Shown: positions 48,220 through 59,420, counted from the stretch's first letter. The stretch: 64,000 nt of DNA from Clarkia xantiana subsp. parviflora (GCA_036873135.1 JAPTYO010000011.1:13092747-13156746); one strand, 5' to 3'. Notes: generated by a model from the letters alone, not told the origin. A program made the numbers and translations.

Positions 48220-48876
48220 TCAACAGTGGTTTGCACCGGACCTTCGTTTAGACCTTTTATTGCTGGGGTTAGCCAAGCATTTCCGAAGACCATCGAATCT
48301 GGTATCGGGTGACTCGAGTTCTTTGAAGGTATTTCCTTCTTCATGGTTGGCCTCGTATAGATACACAATCGTCTTAATCGATGTGATCAGACATGTGAGT
48401 CCATCATCGTTAGCAAACCATGTAAGAGGAAACATCTTCATTACTTTCAGAGCCCTTGTCCATACGTCTACTTTGACAGCGGGATCATGAGCGGCTATTA
48501 CACCGTCATCACTGCATAGAATACTATAGTATTCTGCCATGAGGTCTTTAGCTTCGGCGGCCTTGCCTCTACCGTAGCAAAGACGAATGGCACACCAAAG
48601 ATACAATGTGTTGTTCTCCATAAACTCCTCCTCTATTTCAACCGACAGTTTCGAGTAAATCAATTCTCGTGCTATCCGATCATTCCTCAACCTTTTCTTG
48701 CTGTTGAGGGGGTATGGAATTCCATATTCGTCTGTCTCGATCCTTGTTTCTTTCGGATTAATTCGATCCTCAACATTCGCAACAACAAGGGTATCCCCAA
48801 CACTATCTCTCCATTCATCATAATTCATACCATTCAGATTGCGAGGTTCATAGAAGCAAACTGACCTAGCCATGAA
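48220..48876 (-). CDS. Gag-position open frame of the outer copia element
   Basis: Open frame from ATG at about 48874 (MARSVCFYEPRNLNGMNYDEWRDSV) to 48220, roughly 218 residues. L-N-G-x-N-Y-x-x-W near the start is the typical gag N-terminal motif of copia elements, and the later YLWCAIRLCYGRGKAAEAKDL fits the helical gag core. There is no zinc knuckle; it ends in a basic tail (NKRSKRRSG). It starts at the same place as the nested copy's gag but is very different in sequence beyond the first motif. Unlike the neighbouring pol, it has no stop or frameshift. The longer 231-codon reading would start upstream inside the solo LTR junction. Confidence 0.6.
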   Translation of the reverse strand, partial: FMARSVCFYEPRNLNGMNYDEWRDSVGDTLVVANVEDRINPKETRIETDEYGIPYPLNSKKRLRNDRIARELIYSKLSVEIEEEFMENNTLYLWCAIRLCYGRGKAAEAKDLMAEYYSILCSDDGVIAAHDPAVKVDVWTRALKVMKMFPLTWFANDDGLTCLITSIKTIVYLYEANHEEGNTFKELESPDTRFDGLRKCLANPSNKRSKRRSGANHC

Positions 48877-48903
48877 AACTAAAACATTGATAATCATGCA
48901 TAA

Positions 48904-49455
48904 TGTTAGCATATGGTGACGTGGCGCCGTAATAGGAGCCCGTTAATTAAGGGAATTACCTAAGTTAATTAAGTAATTTTCAGTTTGGGCTAATTGGGCC
49001 AAATCCAATTAAGGGAGGCCCAAAATTGGGCCTCCCCCTTATACATGCAATTCGGCCGGCCACCCCATACCACATTGGTTGGAGTTGCCTTTTGGCAACT
49101 CCACCAATACTATATATAGGGGTGTCTGCTAAGGGTTTATTCACTCATTCATAATAACAAGGATCTCCATTGAGAACACTTGTTTCCCTTAGTTAAATTT
49201 CGTCACCATCACATTTGGTCTGAGGTTCTATCTCCGTTGAAGAATCGATGAGAGATCTTGTTGTGGAGCTACATCGCCTGGGACTTCTTCTAACGAAGAA
49301 CTTGCACGTGGTTCCGACTGGAGGATTCGAACTCCCTCCACATCGTTCTTGGGCAAGAAAGCTAAAAGGTATGTATACTAATTCCGCTGCGTAGATTAGA
49401 TTTCTTGCTAGTACACATTTAGCATTCCGTAGTAATACGTCCCCGTAATCCAACA
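48904..49455 (+). mobile_element. Solo copia LTR, plus orientation
   Basis: TGTTAGCATATGG...CCGTAATCCAACA, 552 bp, flanked by an exact CATAA duplication (48899-48903 and 49456-49460). No internal sequence, so it arose by recombination between the LTRs of a full element. It is a diverged relative of the other LTRs (for example CGTGGCGCCGTAATAGGAGC near its start). It interrupts the outer element just before its gag-like frame. Confidence 0.93.
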
Positions 49456-49460
49456 CATAA

Positions 49461-50925
49461 TCAGGGAGACAATAAAATTTTGAGAAAGAATTGCATATAT
49501 CAGATATCTATTAAGATAGAATACGATAAATAATGATCCCTCAGTCATCTAAACCAACCGACCGCCAGTAAACCGAGGGAAGGGGGTTCTTGAAAGAGTT
49601 CACACTAACGTCATCTTCAATCCAAATAAATCAGTCTCTTTAAAAACTGTTTTATTCGCAAATTACCAGAACGGGAACTTTGAAATAAGTCTACCCAATA
49701 TTGGCTTTCCTAAGGCCCTTTTGTATTTAAAAATGTTCCGATGAACTTACGCATGCATATATAACTCTACTACACAAGTAAATCATCATAGCAAGCCAAA
49801 TTCATCATTTAAACCACACATCATGCACACGCGTCATGCGTCTAATGTTCCGAGGAAATCATGCTAGCATTCATATAATTCTACTTTCTAAGTAAACTAT
49901 AACATCCTGTTTCATCCTTAACATTCAAGCATACATGTCGTACATGAAACTTCCACATCATACATGCATATTTGACGACTGGCTTTTGCTTTTAAAACAT
50001 TTTAAAATATTAGGGGCTGACTTGCAATTCATGCTTAAAATTAATCATGCGTGTTTCTAGACATGAATCTTAGGCAATCACAACAATCACAACATGTTTG
50101 TCCTATTGCGCAAACTATATATTTAACCAAGGCTCCGTCCCCAACATCCAGCTTCCTTGACATAGTTAAGAAAACGGTTCTAATAAATATATGCGGTAAA
50201 AGTAAACAATTGCAATTCATCCCTCTAATTAATCCAGTCACAAAATCATGCATTTCCGAGATCCATCCTCATAATCGAAACAAGGCATTAAGGTTTAATA
50301 CAAAACGTGAAAGTTTTAAACCTTTGAGCACTGTGTAGACTAATTAAAGTTAAAAAATATTTGGATTTTAAAACTTGACCATCCTATTTTATTAATTGAC
50401 TTGAATTCAATTTTGAAATCTGGTTCGGTTCAGTCAATTTTGAATTAATCCGGTTCGGTCCGGTTTAGAAAAATCTGGTTTGGTTTTACAAACCCGGTTC
50501 GGATTGGTTCAAAATTTTGTATAAAATATGGTTTGGTCCGAACCGGTTCAATAAAATAGGAGTTTGGTTCAGTTCAACACCGAAACCGGTTCGGTTAAGT
50601 CCACTTAGTTACCCCGGTTCGATCCAAGCGGCTAGGTCGAACCAATTAAGAAAACCCGGTTTGGTTTTATCCTATCCGGTTTAGCAAATTGGACCGGCCC
50701 AATAATCACATAGTGTTGAGCCGAAATAATCTTGTGGGCTAAATAGAGTTTTAAAGTCCATTAAAAACTTAAATTAGCCTCCAAGAATTATTAACTATAT
50801 ATATATATATATATATATATTTCGGTACACACAATAAATATATATATCTTTATTGCCAAGATTCTATCTCTAAGACAAAATCAATCAACAATATATATAT
50901 ATATATATATGTAAATTTCGGCACA

Positions 50926-50970
<45 letters not shown>

Positions 50971-51531
50971 TATTGTCAATATCTTTAATAGGGAAACAAA
51001 TATACTTACAATATATTTTCTTAATCTTTTAGGTAACTAAATCTATCAATAATATCTTAATCCCTATAAATTAGCTAGATATATTGATGGTTATATATTT
51101 CTATATATTTAATGTGAACCTATCCATATATTTCCAATTATAGATATATTGTTACTTTTAATAAAAAATAAAATATGGTAAACAATAATCCTTGTAATTT
51201 CGGCCGAAATACACATTACTTGGGGCCTCAGAAATTAAAAATTTTACCTTGTTAATTTACCTAGGGTTCGGCCGAAACACATAATTGGAATTAAGTGGTC
51301 AAATTTCAAGATCAAATTTTAATAAGAGCTACAATCCAATGTTTGATTTTGATAAAAGTCAAATTTTTCTTGAAGATTGTGAACATCAAATTTTACTAAG
51401 AACATCATGAAAATTTCGGCCCTTACAATTATAAAAATAGGAAATTTTAAATTTTTTTCAATTAAAATTTCGGCCATCAGTCTTTTAAATCAAGAATACC
51501 AATTTATCAAAATCAATAACTTCTAACACAA
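49461..51531 (-). other. Leader of the outer copia element
   Basis: About 2.07 kb, matching the leader of the nested element in reverse, including the CCGGTTCGG block (50430-50700), several (TA)n microsatellites (50799-50820, 50892-50911, 50931-50965) and TTCGGCCGAA motifs. No gene. Confidence 0.75.
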
Positions 51532-51543
51532 GCTCTGATACCA
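51532..51543 (-). promoter_or_regulatory. Primer-binding site of the outer copia element
   Basis: The complement reads TGGTATCAGAGC, one base from the 5' LTR; initiator tRNA-Met type. Confidence 0.92.
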
Positions 51544-51544
51544 C

Positions 51545-52142
51545 TGTTGGATTACGGGGTTGATTACTACGGAAACATAAATAAGGTACATGCTTGTAAT
51601 CAGAATTACGCAGTGGAAGATGTGCACATACCTTAAACCTTATCCGTAGTCCCAAGGATCTTGCTGATGGAGTTCACGATCTACCAGACGGAACCCGTAG
51701 AGGTTCTTTTTAAAGAAGCCCTACGTGGTATTAGCTCCACAGCAAAGCCTCTGATCGATTCTTAGCAGGGACGGATCTCCAGAGTGTTTTGCTCTAAGAA
51801 ATTGGCACACCCTTGGTGGTGGTCTTAGGTTCGGCCGAAGTATATCAAAGGGGGGAAAGGGTTTTTCTCTCAAATTACCACTTAGAAAGAATTGTGAATT
51901 ACCCCAAATAAAACCCTAACACCCCTTATTTATAGGACGAGCAAAGTGGGCAAAAGTCCACTATGCACCTCACATATTTCGGCCGGCCACTTATGTTAGG
52001 GAGGCCCAATTTTGGGTCTCTCATGTCAATTGGGATTTGGGTCAAGCCCAATTTCCATAATGTGACATTAACCCAATTTCTTAGATTACCTATACATATT
52101 AATGGGCTACCAATTACGGCACCTAGTCACCATATGCTAACA
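51545..52142 (-). repeat. 5' LTR of the outer copia element
   Basis: 598 bp, close match to 34786-35381. The sense-strand TATA region is the complement of CCTTATTTATAGGACG near 51925. Confidence 0.92.
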
Positions 52143-52147
52143 TGGGT

Positions 52148-52468
52148 TACCATGAAGGGCGACCTAATTTGTCAATATTAAATACAAAGGACGGTGATAA
52201 CTGACACTAAAAGTTGGAAAATCTGGCGACATGCTCCTTTTGTCGCCGAACTACTTAAGAGAAATGCTTGTCACTATAGTTTTAGCGACATGTATTTTTC
52301 TTTCGCTAAAACATAACAACTGGCTTAGTACCTCGTCGTTATCGATATTAGAGATGATCTTTATATGTTGCTAAAAGTTTCAAAAATAGGGTTTATAAAC
52401 TTTTAGCGGCATGATGTTTTGTCACTGAAACTATTTTTTTTATGGTTTTGACTTCTATTCAAGCAAGG
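52148..52468. other. Possible CACTA-like subterminal fragment
   Basis: Contains repeated TTTTAGCGACATG, GTCGCCGAAC and CTTTCGCTAAAAC motifs in both orientations, like the subterminal repeats of CACTA-type transposons. No terminus is visible. Confidence 0.3.
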
Positions 52469-53822
52469 GATAAGGGTTCCTTTCATATCACTTCTTTGAC
52501 CGAAATACACTTTTGGTACCAGATCTTTTTTTTTGTACACTTTTGGTACCAACGTTTTCCATTTTGTACACTTTTCATACCGCCGTTAAAATTCCCTTTG
52601 ATTTGGCCATTAAGTGTCACGTGTCGTGCACGTGAGTAGACATAAACTTTTTATTTGTTCAATTTAGTCCCTCTAATACTTTCCTAACTTTTAATTTGTT
52701 GAATTTAGTCCTAAAATTTGAAAATTGAACCATACGTTTCTTGACAAGCCATCGAAATACTACCCGGCATTAAGAAAATGAATCCCACCATAAAATCTTG
52801 AGAACGAACTCGACCTAAACCTTCTTATTTATCAAAATGAAGTCAACGGATCATGTATCGGGGGCAAGTGTTGGGCTACGATTCAAGACAATACGAAGTC
52901 GGCACAATATCAGAGGGGACGTTCAAAGTTGGGACTCCAAAATATGAGTCGACAACTATTCACATTCAGAATGAAGAAACAAAGACAAAAATAGTCGACA
53001 TGCACTTTTAAGTTGACAACCTAGACGACATTTGAAGAATGGCGACGCCACTCAATTAAGACTCCCCCTATTAAGGCATGAGTCGAGTCGGCGGCCGAAA
53101 CACCTTCAAGAAAACTCTTCCTCTTAAGGAATGGGTCCAGGTGATAAGGGTTCCTTTCATATCACTTCTTTGATCGAAATCCACTTTTGGTACCATATCT
53201 TTTTTTTGTACACTTTTGGTACTAACGTTTTGCATTTTGTACACATTTCATACCTCTGTTATAGTTCTGTCCATTTTGGCCTTTAAAAGTCACGTGTCGT
53301 GCACGTGAGTGACCCTAAAATTTTGATTTTGTTTAATTTAGTCCCTCTAATACTTTCCTAACTTTTAATTTGTTCAATTTAGTCCTAAAATTTGAAAATT
53401 TAACCATTGAACCATACGATTCCTAAAAAGCCATCAAATACTACCCGACATTAAGAAAATGAATCCCGTCATAAAATCTTGAGAACGATACTCGACCTAA
53501 ACCTTCTTCTTTATCATAATGAAGTCAACGGCTCATGTCTCGGGGGCAAGTGTTGGGCTACGATTCAAGATAATACAAAATCGACACAATATCAGAAGAG
53601 ACGTTCAAAGTTGGGACTCCAAAATATGAGTCGACCACTATTCACATTCAGAATGAAGAAACAAAGACAAATAGTCGACATGCACTTTTAAGTCGACAAC
53701 CTAGATGACATTTGAAGAATGACGACGCCACTCAATTAAGACTCCCCCTCTTAAGGCATGAGTCGAGTCAGCAGCCGAAAGACCTTCAAGAAAACCCTTC
53801 CTCTTAAGGAATGGGTCCAGGT
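52469..53822. repeat. Tandem direct duplication of about 674 bp
   Basis: Copy 1 starts at 52469 and copy 2 at 53143, both with GATAAGGGTTCCTTTCATAT, and both run to AATGGGTCCAGGT (53130-53142 and 53810-53822). Each copy spans a TIR-like segment (CACTTTTGGTACC), a CACGTGTCGTGCACGTGAG palindromic block, a purine tract and the first 273 bp of a gypsy LTR. Differences are scattered point changes. Confidence 0.88.
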
Positions 53823-54350
53823 GGCGACCTGCTTGCCACCGCCTCTCTAAAGAAACCTTCCCTGAAAGGAATGGTGAGGTGGCGACCTGCTTGCCACCGC
53901 CTCTCTGAAGAAACCTTCTCTCGAAGGAATGGTGAGGTGGCGACCTGCTTGTCACCTGCTTCTACCGCCATGAAGAAACCTTCCCTATTAAGGAATGGTG
54001 AGGTGACAACCTGCTTGTCACCTCACCTGCTTATGCAGACTCTAGACAGAATCCTTTTAGGTAACCGCCATACAAAGTCGGTAAACTTCCCCTGTAAATA
54101 CCCTTGAGTATTTTTATTATACATATATACTTTTTACAGTATTACTCTCATATTTCATTACTGACTTAAGCTTCAGAGTGCAATCAGGGGCCGGAAAATC
54201 CCCACTCCATTTTCAGGTTAACGCCACTAAGACTCCACAAAGGAAACTAAGCACCCCACGAGGTCAAGATTGATACCTGAGAGAGCAGAGCGAGGCGACA
54301 TCCTGAAGTCCGTTTCCGAAAATTAGGGCCACAAAAGCTTGATTCCAACA
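53551..54350 (+). mobile_element. Gypsy-type 3' LTR, plus orientation
   Basis: Starts TGTTGGGCTACG, directly after the purine tract TCTCGGGGGCAAG, and ends GATTCCAACA, so its tips are inverted repeats (TGTTGG/CCAACA). It contains TTACTGACTTAAGCTTCAGAGTG (about 54161, quoted in part), a block typical of the R region in plant gypsy LTRs. No primer site follows, consistent with a 3' LTR. The body of the element is missing. Confidence 0.7.
53795..54035. repeat. About 57-60-bp minisatellite within the LTR
   Basis: Four diverging copies of a unit containing GAAACCTTCC, AAGGAATGGTGAGGTGGC and GACCTGCTTGCCACC. Copies start near 53797, 53850, 53908 and 53970. The unit includes the inverted pair GGTGGC...GCCACC. 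Confidence 0.8.
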
Positions 54351-54709
54351 ACGTTAACCGAATTATGTTAAATCTTATGTTTTCTATTTCGGTTCCGAAC
54401 ACATTTCTCCCTTTAAATAATCTTAAGTCAGACTGAATTGGCCCATAAAATGTAAAGTGTGAGTGAATAATCACTAGTCAAATGAATATGTTATCAAGTT
54501 GTTGACCACTAAATGTTTGTACACTACACAACAGACAAATAAGCACACACTACACCAAAAGTTGTCCTACCTACCTAGCTAAGCTAGCTTCTAACTAATA
54601 ATTTCCTAATAATAATAATAATAATAATAATAATATAGAAAGAAAAGAAACGTAAAAATAAAAATGGAAAGCATAATTGATGTGGTTGTGGTGGTGGTAG
54701 TCTGTCTAT
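54351..54709. other. Spacer and 3' flank of the small gene
   Basis: AT-rich, with an (AAT)n microsatellite at about 54607-54634. No other gene. It should hold the 3' UTR of the minus-strand gene. Confidence 0.5.
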
Positions 54710-56549
54710 CTATTGATCATCCTTTGATTTGCTTTTCATCCATGAACTTCTGCTGCAACTTTGTCTTCCCTCATACAACTCCTGTGAAAAAGACAAGCCA
54801 TTTAACCTCTATTTTAGACTCCACATCCATAAATAAACACATTTATATGTCTACCACTCAGCTCTTATATAAACACTAATTCAGCAAACCGATATATATA
54901 TCATTCAATTGCGGGTGTACACGCGTATGTATATATAATAATAATAGGTTCACGTTAAGACAATGTAATTATAGTTTTTGTTACACCGCCACACCATAAC
55001 CTAATCATTGGCATCCCTAATCCGAAACCCTTCAATTATATATACACATGAATAAATTATTAGTTAGTTGTGTAATCAATTACCGTAGATCCCCTCTATA
55101 CGTTCCTAGTAGGTACTAAATGCCAACTATCCGGTGGTATATAACCGTTACAGGATATTTCCAGTCTATGCATTCATTCATATGTATATTAAAATTAGGG
55201 TTAACTGTAAAAGTGCTAGTTCAAATTTAAGCTTTCGGATAAATTGGTAGCATAAGTTTTTTTTTAATAATTTGCTAGGTCAATTTGTTTTAAGACCGAA
55301 TAAATTGCTAACTAAAGTTTTATTTTTAGACAATTTATTATTTTATTTTTCATTTTGTGGACAATTTTATTGTTCAGATTTCATTTGTGAACAAATTATT
55401 AACTAGCAAATTTTCTACAAAAAGAAATTTGAGTTAGTATTTATCCATACAGTGAAATCTGAATTGTCCAAAATAAAACTTCAACTATCTATTTGTCTGA
55501 ATATAAAACCGTGAGCTAGCAATTTGTCCAAAAAGAATTCAATTCAATTTACAATTTGTGGAAACAAACTTTAATTTGCAATTTATTCAAATACACCAGT
55601 ACACCTTTCAATTTATTCAAGTACACCAGTACACCTTTGTGAGCTAGTAATTTGGTAATAAGCATATATTTATTTGTTAAGTAGCTAGACAGTCTGGAAT
55701 CAGAAGTCAGGACCTCAGAACTAGCTAGAAAAATGTTAATTTTATTTGTAGCATTGCATTAGCAATCTTTTTATTTTATTATTTGTTATCATCATAAGTC
55801 ATAACTACTTTCTTTAACGGGGTTATTTAAATCTTCCCCAATAAATAATACATTTTTGAGCCACTTATTTTCACGTCTGATTCCAAAAGTTTTAAAATTA
55901 TGAAGTTAAAATCTAGTGACTTCTAAGTTCCAACAAGCATCTTGTAGGTGATACGCGACATATATATTCAAATGTCTGCCATATTTCCAACGCTGAAACT
56001 AATTAATATATCTAACAATAATAGTTCCTTTTTTTACCCTAAATTAAGTAACTATAGTATAGATATATAATTAGGGTTTAATTTATTAAATAATAATGTA
56101 TGTACCTGTTGTTTCTTTCCTGCTGTAATACTATCATGAACAGTCGTCTCTTCATCCACCGTCTCCAGATCGGTCTTCCCACCGGCGGCGGCGCTGCCTC
56201 TGCTCCGGCGGCTCTTCTTGAGGCCCAGCCGCTCCATCCAGCGGCCACTGGAGCTCCTCGCCGGCCGGTCGTCCCCCGCCTGGAGCTCCTCCCTGAGCGT
56301 CAACTTCCTGGCCTGATCGGTGCCGCCGCCGCCTACGGCCGGTAGCATCTTGCCTTGGAAGAAGATCTCGTCGGCGGGGCGCAACCGGGAAGAGTAGTCC
56401 TTGACGGAGAACTCGAAGTCAGAGGAGACCGGAGCTTCCTTGTAGCTGCCGAGGTCGGTACGGAGCTGCTGCTGGCTACTGGTGTCGAAGAAATCGCTGG
56501 AGAAGGAGATTCTCGGCCCCATCTGGTCATGGTTGTTGTTGTTGAACAT
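54710..56549 (-). CDS. Plant protein of unknown function, two exons, 171 residues
   Basis: Minus strand, exons 56549-56106 and 54781-54710 joined by a 1324-bp intron (donor CAG|GTACAT, acceptor TTTTTCACAG|GAG), stop TAG at 54712-54710. The frame is continuous across the join. It begins MFNNNNHDQMGPRISFSSDF and has SSDFEFSVKDYSSRL, then ADEIFFQGKMLP, a pattern I recall from small uncharacterised plant proteins (ISFS...DF, SDFEFSV, ADE-[IL]-F-F-x-G). A basic centre (WMERLGLKKSRRSRG) and an acidic stretch (DLETVDEETTV) follow. The short last exon encodes a Ser/Lys/Arg-rich tail ending KSKSKDDQ. No signal peptide or membrane segment. The first exon is GC-rich (GGCGGCGG runs) against an AT-rich background. 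Function is unknown; the second exon is my inference from splice signals. Confidence 0.75.
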
Positions 56550-57156
56550 TTTAATCTCTCTCTATCTCTGCAAGTGTTGTGGCTATATATGTAGTACGTA
56601 AAGTGTATGACAGATATCTAGAGTATATATGGAGTCTAGATAGATGCTTCATGCTTATATATATATAAGAGAAAATGTATGAAAACGTATCTGGATGCAT
56701 ATTTCTCTTTTTTTTTTAAATAATAATAATACACTGACATATTTGAAACCATTATCCGATGTTTAGTATTTTTTTATAAATAAAATTGCACTAACATGTT
56801 TTAAACCATTATTTTTTCCACATAACTATTGAAGTTGTTGGTAACTACATCTTTTTTAATTAATAATGTTTGTTCTGTTATAGTAAAAATAATATTTGTG
56901 CAAATCATATGATGGTGGAAATGATACTAGTGTATAAATATGATGATGGAAATTATATTATTATTGTATAAAATAAACATTATAAATGCAATTTAACATT
57001 CAGGTACATTTATATATATACTAGTTATTAACGCGTGTGTTGCACGCGTATCGGTCGTCTAAATTTCAAGATATATAATTTATCTTAAGCTTTCTAATAT
57101 GATGATATATAATTAATACATGGGCAACTTGAAGGGCTAGGAGAAAAAAAGAACGA
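56550..57156 (-). promoter_or_regulatory. Upstream region of the small gene
   Basis: AT-rich, containing CT-rich leader sequence next to the start codon (complement of AGAGATAGAGAGAGATT at 56554-56570) and a candidate TATA region, CTTATATATATATAAG at about 56655-56671, roughly 110 bases upstream of the ATG. No other gene. Confidence 0.4.
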
Positions 57157-57980
57157 TGTTGCGTCCGGGATGAATTAGGTCGTGGGGACGCGTCTGTTTC
57201 GCGTGGTTGTGCGGGCCTTTGTAACCCTTCCGTTGGGAGGAGGTTGGGCCACTGACGAGTGTTCAGGCTTGCTCCCGTATGAAGTCTGTGTCTCGGTACG
57301 GCTGTGACACGGTAAGGCGGTGACTCGGTAAGGTTGTGACACGGTAAGGTTGTGACCCGGTAAGGTTGTGACTCGGTAAGGTTGTGACTCGGACGTCGGA
57401 TCCTGCACAAAGGACCAATGCTAGCACGGAGAGGGGGGGGGGGGGGGGTGCTAGCGGAGCCCTCTCCGATGCCAAGTCACTATAGTGGCAAAACGGTAAT
57501 TTCTAGAGAGAGAGAATTTCTAGAGAGAAGTCAGAGCTCAAAATACCAAAGTTGGGCAAATGAGAGAATGTGTGAAAATGGGTGGCCAAGACCTCCTATT
57601 TATAGGCTTTCTTGGGACCGGACCCGGTTTTAGAGCGGTTTGATGACGGTTCAAGATCATGCGGTAACCGTCATCCATATTGGTAATGTGCGAACTTGAC
57701 TTCTCTACACGCAACGGTAATCGCGGATGCGGTAGTCGCGCGATACCCGTAAGGTAATCCGGACCTCGTCGAATTTGGGAAATTCGGCGAGGTCCGGATT
57801 GCCGCGCAACCCGGACCTCCGGATTGCATTGCAACCCGGAGGTCCGGTCCGGACGCACGTAAAGGCGCTTCCGGACCGTTTTGATACCGTGGGAGGTGTT
57901 TTTAAACCGAGATGTAATTTTCGATACGATTACGAGGCCCGAAATGTAAACACGAACCCGAATTGGACATTTATCCATCA
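57157..57980 (-). mobile_element. Gypsy-type 3' LTR, minus orientation
   Basis: On the minus strand it starts TGATGGATAAATG (from 57980) after a purine tract, as the LTR at 4994 starts TGATGGATATAC. It has a TATA box GCCTATAAATAGG (about 57595-57607) and the GAGCTCTGACTT...GGCATCGGAGAGGG block shared with 5428-5490. Its 3' end is placed at 57157 (complement ends GACGCAACA), where GC-rich DNA gives way to AT-rich host DNA; an alternative end is 57260 (GCCTGAACA). Length is about 720-824 bp. A run of about 14 Gs at 57428-57447 lies where the other LTR has a C-run. Confidence 0.7.
57295..57390. repeat. 16-bp tandem repeat in the LTR
   Basis: Six copies of GGTAAGGTTGTGACTC at exact 16-bp spacing (57295, 57311, 57327, 57343, 57359, 57375) with one or two changes each. 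Located downstream of the TATA box in the U5 side of the minus-oriented LTR. Confidence 0.92.
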
Positions 57981-57992
57981 CTTGCCCCCGAG
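57981..57992 (-). promoter_or_regulatory. Polypurine tract of the minus-oriented gypsy element
   Basis: The complement reads CTCGGGGGCAAG, directly before the LTR start TGATGGA. It is identical to the tract in front of the LTR at 53551, and shows the element body lies to the right, past the window end. Confidence 0.75.
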
Positions 57993-59420
57993 TCAAGTAA
58001 CGGTTTAGAACCTTTCTTGACTCTATTTTAAGTTAGGATATTTTTCCAATTTGAGTTTGACGCTAACCTTTCGGTTTTGATCGTTGGTCGGACGCAAGCA
58101 TCTTGATTCGTCCGTCGCTTGATTTTCCGGCCGAATGGCTTTGTTTCCTACCATCATGGTTAGTGCAATAGGAAATGTATATGCGCGAATATGATTATCG
58201 TCGGAGACATGAGCAAACGGTAATGCGCTATGCGAACATGTATCTATCCACATGCGTACATAAGTAATAGTCATGGCAAGATTGTAATTACGCAATGCAA
58301 GAAATAGAAATCGTACGTTTCTAAAATAACTAAGTGATTACCGAATCATGAATCATGTGATTGCAACATACGTGTATAGTAACGGATTTGATACGTGCAA
58401 TGTCAAGACATGTATAGGAGTAGATATTTTAAGAGGAGAGGGTAGAGTATACCGTAGGGGTTTAGTCTTGAGTGTAGGTAAACTAATCCTTTGATCCTTA
58501 TCCACAAAGCATCTCTTTGGGATTAGTAAATACACACATCCCCATTTATCCTTCCAGCACCTTAGGAGTTCACCATTCCACTCCCTTTGCAGGTAATTCA
58601 TTCACTCTTTCCCGAAATTGCTTTTGTGCTTAAAGTTTCTTTGCCGTCGTGGAGCTTAGATACGTTTTGGCAGTTTCGAGTCTGATTTTTGGCTTGTTTT
58701 TGGAATTTGACACCATCATTCGACTCGGTTCGTACCAAGGATTCCAGCGCCACCTTCGGAGCCGCCAGAAGATCCCGCACGCGCCCTCACGCGCCACCGC
58801 GAGTGGAGCTCCTTCGCCGGAGCGTGCGGCCCACGCGCCACCTTCCCGGCCTCGCCTCGTTTCGGTCCTTACCTTTCCGGAATCGTCTCGACGAGGGGAG
58901 TCCATTGGAATACCTTTCGTCACGTTTTGAGGTAGTTTGGAAACTCGAATTCTTAGGACAGCTTCGACGTGAATGCCGATGTCACCGTGTTGTTGTTTGT
59001 TTAAGTCATTTTTCGTTGTCGACATGTGGGACTGCTTGTTGATGTTTATACGTCGAGTAATTGCTGATTGATTGCCATCATTATCGTCGTTTGTCCATAA
59101 TTTAGGCGATTTTCCATTTCCATGGGTGTTTGATGTAGAGTTCCTCGTATCTTCGCGTAGAAGCTTTTTAGTCGATATGCATGATTTTCCTTCTTGGCGG
59201 GTTTTTGGTTGACGGGGATTGCCCAATAACTTTAGGCGTAGTCACTTGTCGTCTTGATGCCTTAGAGAGAAATTTTCCTTAAGCGTTGCCGCGTTCGATT
59301 CTTACGGTTTGTCGCGTTAATCCCCCGTTTGCATGATAGCCCCTTAGGACGTTAGTTCCTTCCATGGTACATACCAACTTTACTATGTTCGTGGAACTTG
59401 GCTACGTGCGTTGACTTTTT
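57993..59420 (-). other. Internal non-coding DNA of the gypsy-type element
   Basis: Moderate GC. A GC-rich stretch at 58740-58890 gives overlapping frames on both strands (up to 198 codons on the minus strand from 59226) with no recognisable domain. From its position next to the 3' LTR this is probably the element's long 3' untranslated region. Confidence 0.5.

Larger units (their letters stand above)
34786..52142 (-). mobile_element. Copia element, minus orientation, carrying two nested insertions
   Basis: The LTRs 34786-35381 and 51545-52142 (596 and 598 bp, both TGTTGGATTACGGGG...TATGCTAACA on the plus strand) are flanked by an exact TGGGT duplication (34781-34785 and 52143-52147). The primer site next to the right LTR and pol frames on the minus strand give the orientation. 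Removing the nested plus-strand element (38001-46466 plus its duplication) and the solo LTR (48904-49455 plus its duplication) leaves about 8.3 kb. Order on the minus strand: 5' LTR, 2-kb leader, gag-like frame, decayed middle, AT-hook-bearing linker, reverse transcriptase, RNase H, 1.2-kb 3' region, 3' LTR. Confidence 0.93.

Noticed and set aside
58630..59226. 198-codon minus-strand frame
   Set aside because: No recognisable domain; overlaps other frames of similar length; lies in the non-coding side of a gypsy-type element.
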